DNA of 64,000 nucleotides, from the NCBI GenBank assembly GCA_025890175.1, contig JANPYM010000006.1, forward strand, positions 1,272,376 through 1,336,375, read 5' to 3'. Below are positions 57,729-64,000 of the stretch, in pieces (the first letter of the stretch is position 1; each line of letters starts with the position of its first letter). Both the position numbers and the translations under genes were made by a program. The notes beneath the pieces are model-generated. The model saw nothing but the letters and a program-made list of their open reading frames with translations. It ran no database searches and was not told the DNA's origin. The stretch is from Ciborinia camelliae (Eukaryota > Ascomycota > Leotiomycetes > Helotiales > Sclerotiniaceae).

Positions 57729-58458
57729 TCAAATAGCATTCAAAGCCTTCAACTCAGCCTCCAACTGCTTCTTATCCTTGGCCTGCAGATCCGAGTTTCC
57801 ACCCACGTGTTTTTGGCCAATGAAGATGTTGGGGACGGATCCTTGGTTGGTTTTTTGCTTGAGGTAGGCTTGGATTTCGGATCCGTCGGCTGCGTGCGGA
57901 GGTTAGTTTTTGGGTTTGGAGGGGAAGGGGATGGAGGGAAACATACCAACTTGATCCAATTCAATAGCGTAAAACTTGGCGTCCATGCTCCTCAGAAGGT
58001 TCTTGGTGGCCGTGCAGTAGGGACAGTAGGATTTGCTGAAGACGGCTGGGGGTTGGGTGGGAGTGGTTAGCTGGTTGGTGGGTACGTGGTAGGTATGTAT
58101 GAATGTATATTTTTTTTCTTCCTTCACTTCTTTCATTGCATCTCCACTCTACTTTCGTAGTGTAATGAGAGGGAATAACTAGGTAGTGTATGGACTTGAA
58201 GCCCATCTCATCTCATCTTATCTCGCTCGAGAAACTCCCATTGTCTTGCTCTGCAACCTGCTCGCTTTGCGGCATCCAAAGAGTAGGTACTTCATAATAT
58301 AGTACCGTAGTCCTCAAATAGGAAGAGAGAATAGGGAGAGATGTTGCTTGGGCATGGAAAATAGGAAGGGAATGGGAATATAAATAGGAAGAGGATCAGA
58401 ACTTACCAACAGCATTATCGGCAATAATCCCATCGGCTTTCTGTTGTGCGGCCGACAT
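57729..58458 (-). CDS. Dithiol glutaredoxin (CPYC)
   Basis: Three exons, 58458-58407, 58045-57947 and 57889-57729, encode 103 residues from the first ATG, the normal size for Grx1/Grx2. The active site is [14 protein letters not shown] (CPYC); other family marks are [15 protein letters not shown], the TVP-equivalent [14 protein letters not shown] and the GGNSDL turn binding glutathione. It reduces disulphides and glutathionylated proteins with GSH. The first intron is long, about 361 bp. Upstream of the ATG the frame stays open and would encode FVRRFFTTSTITPAR, which looks like a mitochondrial presequence but has no ATG; yeast GRX2 makes two isoforms from alternative starts, so a near-cognate start is possible. 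Confidence 0.93.
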
Positions 58459-60059
58459 TCTGGCGGGAGTGATGGTGGAAGTGGTGAAAAATCGGCGTAC
58501 GAAATTAATGGTGGGCAATTGGTGGTAGACCTGGTTGAGGTCTTTTGGATTTTGGATTTGAGGATGGTTATATGGATGGGATGGAGTGGGATAGAATGGA
58601 GTGGGATGGAGTGATTGTTTATATGTAGATTTGGGTTTGAGTTTGAGTTTGGATTTGGCTTATTTGGATTTGGATTGGGATTTTGTGAGGAAAGTGGGAA
58701 GGATGTTGGGAGTTCCGGAGCTTGAGTGGTTAAATATTGGGGGGTGGGAGGGAATTGATAGGTGGTGATGGTGAAGGGTGGATTTCAAAATTGTGGTTTC
58801 TTTTTTCTTGGAGGGGAGGGGAGAAGAGGAGAGGGGCGATTTGATTTGATTTGATTTGATTTGATTAGCAATTCTGTTTGGGCGGGGACGTTCTAGAAAA
58901 TTGATTTGAGATTTGAGATTTGAATAATAATGATCAAATAATGGATATGGATATAGATATGGATTATGCAGCTGTCCATAGCTCGAGGTCGAGATTTATC
59001 GAGAAAATTGCGTCACTGGACAGCCGAGGTTCAATATATATCATACCTATGTGCAGTATCTACCAGGTTACCTATAAAGGAAAGAGTAATAATAAGAGAA
59101 CGGATACTGCAGGTGTGAATTGCAAAAGGAGATTCAGGAAATACTAGGTAGGTACAATAAAGATATTTGTCAGCAAATCATTCAAATCGCCAGTAGGAGA
59201 AGACAAGAATAAACCTCCCAACTATATATAGAAACAAAGACAAAGACCTTCAATGTTTGATTTGTTGAAAATACACAATGAATTCATATACAGAATCGAT
59301 ATAGAAAAAAGTGAGGCAAAGCATACTACCTAGGTACGTACTTGCAATAGATCTTCCGAAAAACGTGTGCTGGCATACAAGTAAGTTATCAAAGAATCAT
59401 TTTCCGAAGCAAGCCTTGTGATCTGTTGGTGAAGTTATTATGTTATTGCTTTTTGCCTTCTTATTCTTATTACCTAGTAAATGTTGATCGGGATGATGGA
59501 GTAGCTACCTCCTACGTACCTGTTACCGACTTCCAGTAGAGAGAAACTAAAAAGCGGCAACCAATTTGATGTGAACAGATCATCCCGCTTTTAGGTACAT
59601 ACCCGTCACGACTCACGACCTACCTACCTAGTAGGTATTACTTTAGCTTCACTCTACTATTTGTGTCAAAAATCAATGTTAAAACTTCAAAATCCATATC
59701 TTTGGACTTTCTGATATACACTCATTCACTTTGACCTTAAATCGCTTGAGCTTGGTTCCCTTCACCACCACCACCAACAATTCCTAATTTGGAACATTCT
59801 CCGTCAATCAATCCCGGGCCTTGCAAAAAAGTTTACAGGAAAAGACAACGTTGACTCCTAGTCATTACTACTATTACACTATAATTCCACCGTCTTTCCA
59901 TCACCTTCGACCTCCGTCATCCTAAAGCCTCAACATCACGAGTCAATCACCCCACCTTAAACCTTACAAGTTACATCCCACATATATCGAGACCTGTCAT
60001 AACTTAAGAAATCTCACGAAAAAAGTCCCCTCCATAGGACTAGATAAAAATCAGACAAG
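58459..60059. promoter_or_regulatory. Divergent intergenic region between glutaredoxin and BAG genes
   Basis: Repeats of TGGATGG, GAGTTTGG and GATTTGATTT (58560-58870), several CCTAGG palindromes (59145, 59330, 59625) and an AC/CT-rich leader before the BAG gene. A 75-codon frame at 58920-59147 has no features. Confidence 0.45.
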
Positions 60060-61199
60060 GTGGCTTCCCGCGTTTTAAACTCACAAGGTGGCACCCTGTC
60101 TTCTGCCATTCAACGTCTTCCGGATTCTCTTCAAAGCTATCTCGATATCACTTCTCACCATCTCCAATCTGCCTATTCTCAACTTCCCGAACCCGCCCAG
60201 GCTTACATCCAACAAGCCGCCAAATACACACATATTGATCAGGTTCCTCCTACGACGTTAGCCGGTAGTGCTTTTGTGATACTTGCTGCTGCTGTAAGTA
60301 TGAGTCGTTGGGGAAATAGCTGGTTCAGTGGGGGTGCGAGTCGTTTGAGTCCTTTCTCGAGTAGAAGTCATCCGCCACAAGTACAAGATGGGGATTTTGA
60401 ATATATCACCAGCGGGGATTTGGAGGAACCCAGAAGAACCTATGACCCAAATTCGAGACCGCCCCCTTCTATGCAAGAGGAGGATGACGTACTATTGGTG
60501 AAGAATAAGGGAATTACTTATCCAGTCAAATTTCCAGCCTACAGTATCGGGGATGGAAAATTAAAAGTTAGCGATGTGAGAAAGAGAGCGGCGGCATTGA
60601 TGGATGTTTCGAATTGGAAGAAGTTGAAATTGGTTTACAAAGGACAGCAATTGAAGGACGACAATGCAATTTGTCGAAGCTATGGATTAAGAAATGAATC
60701 GGAGATTCTTTGCATTGTCGGCGATGCACCAACTGGAAGTGAAGATTCAGAGGATGAAAGCGAAGATGTCCAAGAAGGAACCGCATCCAAGCTCAGAAAA
60801 CGAATCCGCAAGTCGAAGAATAAGAAGGGGAAGAAGAAGAGCGATAATAATCTCAAAGCACCACAGATGGAACCTTCTGCCACTTCAAGAACAGGCTCAC
60901 CAATTCCTCCCCCAACACCTAAAACACCAATTGAGAAATTGAACGCCATTTCAGATCATTTCGATACCGAGATCCTACCTTTGGCCGAAGCATACCTTGC
61001 AAACCCACCAGAGGATCAAAAGAAAAAGGATTTTGAACATAAGAAACTGAGTGAGACGATTATGGGGCAGGTGCTGTTGAAGTTGGATGCGGTTGAGACG
61101 GAGGGGGATCAGGTGGCAAGAGATACGAGGAAAGCTCTTGTCAGGAAAGCGCAGGATGTTTTGAATGATCTTGATGCGAAGGCTTCTGCTGAAGAATAA
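60060..61199 (+). CDS. BAG-domain Hsp70 regulator with ubiquitin-like domain and membrane segment
   Basis: Single exon of 379 residues when counted from a GTG at 60060. A hydrophobic helix near residues 65-80 ([15 protein letters not shown]) would anchor it in a membrane. A ubiquitin-like domain follows ([36 protein letters not shown]), then a Lys-rich linker and a C-terminal BAG domain ([24 protein letters not shown], ending [20 protein letters not shown]). This matches fission yeast Bag101-type proteins, nucleotide exchange factors for Hsp70. The frame has a TAA five codons upstream of the GTG, and the first in-frame ATG is at codon 80, after the helix. So either initiation is at GTG (AAGGTGG context), or an upstream exon exists that I could not find, or an ATG has mutated or been misread. 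Confidence 0.85.
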   Translation: MASRVLNSQGGTLSSAIQRLPDSLQSYLDITSHHLQSAYSQLPEPAQAYIQQAAKYTHIDQVPPTTLAGSAFVILAAAVSMSRWGNSWFSGGASRLSPFSSRSHPPQVQDGDFEYITSGDLEEPRRTYDPNSRPPPSMQEEDDVLLVKNKGITYPVKFPAYSIGDGKLKVSDVRKRAAALMDVSNWKKLKLVYKGQQLKDDNAICRSYGLRNESEILCIVGDAPTGSEDSEDESEDVQEGTASKLRKRIRKSKNKKGKKKSDNNLKAPQMEPSATSRTGSPIPPPTPKTPIEKLNAISDHFDTEILPLAEAYLANPPEDQKKKDFEHKKLSETIMGQVLLKLDAVETEGDQVARDTRKALVRKAQDVLNDLDAKASAEE

Positions 61200-62680
61200 G
61201 AGCATTGGTTCGAAGATTTTTGCTTGAGGGCTGTTCTTGTTTCTTCCTAGAGCATAAGTGCTTCCGTTGCAATGGTCGCAGCGTTCGTATCTGGGAAGTG
61301 GAACCGGGTTTACTGCCATAAATCCGGAGGTTCCTCTTGGTTCATGGTGTCTTTTATATCACAAATGCCTTTCATTCCGGGAGTCTAAAGCGGCCATTCA
61401 GCTTTCGGCTCGGAGGTTCTTTTTAGATCAAAACGGCGTATCTTATGCTTCGTTTACGAAACTTGTTATATTGAGATGCTATGCATTTACTGGGTGTTAT
61501 CACACTTCTCCGCTTCTAGAGAGGATCGCTTATTGCAGTGTTGGCGAAGGTTTGGCATGGCGTCTTTCAAAGATAGAATGGTGTTAATGAATTGTCCATA
61601 GGAGGGGAGGGGTCTGAACGAAGTACAGGGGTGAGCGTCATTGCCGCAGGGGAGATATTCGTGAGGGCTGATAATTTGAGTTGCAGCATAGAATATACTA
61701 CTGCTTGCTTTTCGATACATTGGAAATGCACCTGCGTGCCATATGGCTATGTTATATTAGAAAGAAAATATGAGACTCCAATTCGGTTAAGGAAATGTAT
61801 ATTGTCTCGTCTCTCCTTTTGTCTATTGCCTTCCACATGTGATATATCTCAGACTTCAGTTATAACAAAAGGCAGCTATCTTCGCCTTTACTAGCGGGAA
61901 CCCCAGTGCTATTGTGTTCTATTTTACAGCCCCATGATGCAATTTAGATCCACTGCAGTATTAGATAACTTCGTGAACTATACAGTTCCAGCCTGGTCTT
62001 GAATGTTCAATTTGGCCTGGATATGGATATTCATGTCGGAAATAGTATTGATTGTCACAATCATTACAACTATTCGGCGTATTTAGTTGGCTCATTTTGT
62101 AATGTAGTCTTGATATGACCGCCACTTGCTTACTTAACTGTATCAACCAAAAGTCAAGAGGTTATCTGTCGTCTACAATTGGCATAACAATGGTATTAAA
62201 TCGCAGCCTTGATAGGGGGCCGCATCTGATATTAACGAGGCTTGAAGGAAGTTGAAAATTTTGTTCGTATCGGTCAACGGGTGAAAATGCAAGGCTGTAA
62301 CCACAAAATTTATCTTCACTTCCAACTTCCAGTTATTGCAACGATACCGTACGAGATAAAATCTGAGTACATCCAACGTAAATTAAATAGACATTGCCAT
62401 CCAAAAAATTAATTGATACAACAACAACTTTACTCTGCTTCAATCAATAAATAATTCTTTTCAAATTTCCTGAAATTGGGGTTGTTAGCCCTGGGACTCG
62501 GCTAATATTTTAGCGCGAAAACCGGTGTCAATTTCGAGAATCTCATCCACCGCGAAGACGAATTTGAAGACAACGACCAACCGACAAAACACGACACCGC
62601 CCTCACCAAATAACGAAGGTAGAGCATTTTGATATTCTGTATACTTTTCGAAATCATTCTGACATTTTATCCAGGACACG
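61200..62680. other. Intergenic, no gene seen
   Basis: 3' flank of the BAG gene and, from about 62500, the promoter of the ribosomal protein gene with an ACAACGACCAACCGACAAAA-type A/C-rich leader. Short frames on both strands overlap and have no recognisable content. Confidence 0.45.
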
Positions 62681-63689
62681 ATGTCGACCTTCGAGCCAGT
62701 CGTAAGTGCTCAATCCCTTATCCATGGTCACCATAGTTCAATTCAAGATATAGCGACGACAACGATTGGAAGAAATTGTTTTGGGTTCAGCGACATGCAG
62801 GATACGAAGAGGAACGGATTGCTGATATTGGACTTCTATTAGATCACGATCGATGCCAAGGGTCACCTTCTTGGTCGCCTTGCAAGCACTGTTGCAAAGC
62901 AGTTGCTTAACGGCCAGAAGATCGTCGTTGTACGATGTGAGGCCTTGAACATCTCCGGAGAGTTCTTCCGTGCGAAGCGTACGTTATACCTTTACTTGAA
63001 TCTGAGGTGGAATGGCATATGATGGATTCGATATCGCGCATGGATGGAATATATATGAAATGATGGAAGGCTGATTCAATTTCGATAATAGTCAAGTACC
63101 ACGCCTACCTCCGAAAGATGACCAGATACAACCCAACCCGTGGAGGTAAGATATCATGACCCGCCAATTGCGATTAATGGCATTCGACACGAGGAAAATA
63201 TCCTGACACGTTTCGAATAGGTCCTTTCCATTTCCGTGCCCCATCCAGAATCTTCTACAAGACCGTCCGTGGTATGATTCCTCACAAGACCGCCCGTGGT
63301 GCCGCTGCCATGGAGAGACTTAAGGTTTTCGAGGGTGTCCCACCACCATACGACAAAGTCAAGCGCGTTGTCGTTCCCCAAGCTTTGAGAGTGTTGAGAT
63401 TGAAGCCTGGACGCAAATACTGCACTGTCGGCAGATTGAGCCACGAGGTCGGATGGAAATACCAAGACGTTGTTGCTAGGTTAGTAAAGTCATTTGGGAT
63501 TAGGTTGAATCCAAATTTGATGGGATGGTTACTAATATCAATTATTACAGACTTGAGGAGAGAAGAAAGGTTAAGAGCGCCGCATACTACGAGCGCAAGA
63601 AGGCAGCACGCAAGCAGCTCTCAGAAGCCCAGAAGTCCGCCAAGATCGATGATAAGACTAAGACTGAGTTGGCTGCTCTCGGCTACTAA
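62681..63689 (+). CDS. rpl16: Large-subunit ribosomal protein uL13 (L13a/Rpl16)
   Basis: Five exons, 62681-62701, 62843-62978, 63092-63145, 63221-63479 and 63551-63689, encode 202 residues, matching eukaryotic L13a. Recognisable conserved runs in order: [44 protein letters not shown]-like [23 protein letters not shown] (in pieces), [23 protein letters not shown], and a basic C-terminal helix ending ELAALGY. It is a component of the 60S subunit near the peptide exit side. All four introns are GT-AG, with the first after only seven codons, typical of fungal ribosomal protein genes. I saw no convincing box C/D snoRNA in the introns. Confidence 0.96.
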
Positions 63690-64000
63690 ACTTCCTGGAC
63701 CTTATTTGATGTGATTTTGCGCTGCTGGGTGGATGGATTGGGTTGTTTTAACGGTTTCTTCTTTTCAACAATAACAACGTCAATGCTTTGTTCGACCTAT
63801 TATTGGGAGATCTCAGGGCCTGGTATTCATTTACCACACACGATATTGGGAAATGCTACATGGAATAGGAGTCTGATGCAGCAAGGAACTCTGATGTGTA
63901 TTGCTTCGGCTTGCATGCAGTTCATAGCAAAATGAAAAGCCCAAGGCATGAATCAAGAATGAATACATTGCGTTTGGTGTTGTGGAAATGGAAGTGGAAT
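63690..64000 (+). other. 3' flank of rpl16 to window end
   Basis: AT-rich untranslated sequence. Nothing further recognised. Confidence 0.5.

Noticed and set aside
62702..63550. Box C/D snoRNA in the rpl16 introns
   Set aside because: One ATGATGG-CTGA pair is seen near 63060-63075, but the order and spacing do not fit a C/D RNA.
1..64000. tRNA, rRNA and CRISPR arrays
   Set aside because: No T-arm/anticodon-arm combination, ribosomal core sequence or spaced direct-repeat array was found by eye; the tandem repeats present have no unique spacers.

Overview
This window is nuclear DNA of a filamentous ascomycete. Genes are split by many short introns (about 45-130 bp, GT-AG with CTAAC-like branch sites and two GC-AG cases). 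The conserved set (FACT subunit Pob3, Pho85-type kinase, Grr1-type F-box protein, Grg1/Ccg-1, Aim18, BAG protein, ribosomal uL13), the UstY-type genes and the AT-rich, microsatellite-rich intergenic DNA fit a Leotiomycete, possibly a Botrytis/Sclerotinia relative. The species is an inference. Exon boundaries given here were worked out by hand from reading frame, splice consensus and protein-family conservation.

Layout. 0-12 kb is mostly housekeeping: pob3 (-), a small conserved protein (-), a TPR protein (+) and an NTF2/RRM stress-granule-type RNA-binding protein (+). 14.1-22.3 kb holds a divergent pair: a roughly 1,942-residue zinc-knuckle protein built from several tandem-repeat families (-) and a 499-residue protein with a compact Cys/His motif (+). 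They share a 704-bp promoter with two identical palindromes. 22.6-32 kb has an SDR oxidoreductase, a secreted KPTG-repeat protein, a septin-like membrane GTPase and, divergently, the Pho85-type kinase.

33-48 kb is accessory. Two decayed relics of one Cys-rich secreted protein family lie on either side of an intact seven-exon secreted HExxH metallopeptidase. Next comes a compact group: an MFS exporter, a UstY/DUF3328 protein with two HxxHC motifs, a small secreted precursor carrying the octapeptide YVRNPLSD twice around a Kex2 site, a class I methyltransferase and a seven-helix membrane protein. This looks like an undescribed dikaritin-type RiPP gene cluster: precursor, kexin processing, UstY oxidative cyclisation, possible methylation, export. 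It is the main finding.

49.5-64 kb returns to conserved genes: grg1/ccg-1, grr1, aim18, a CPYC glutaredoxin, a BAG-domain protein whose reading frame lacks an AUG start, and ribosomal uL13. The intergenic spaces contain many palindromes and microsatellites but no tRNA, rRNA or CRISPR that I could find.
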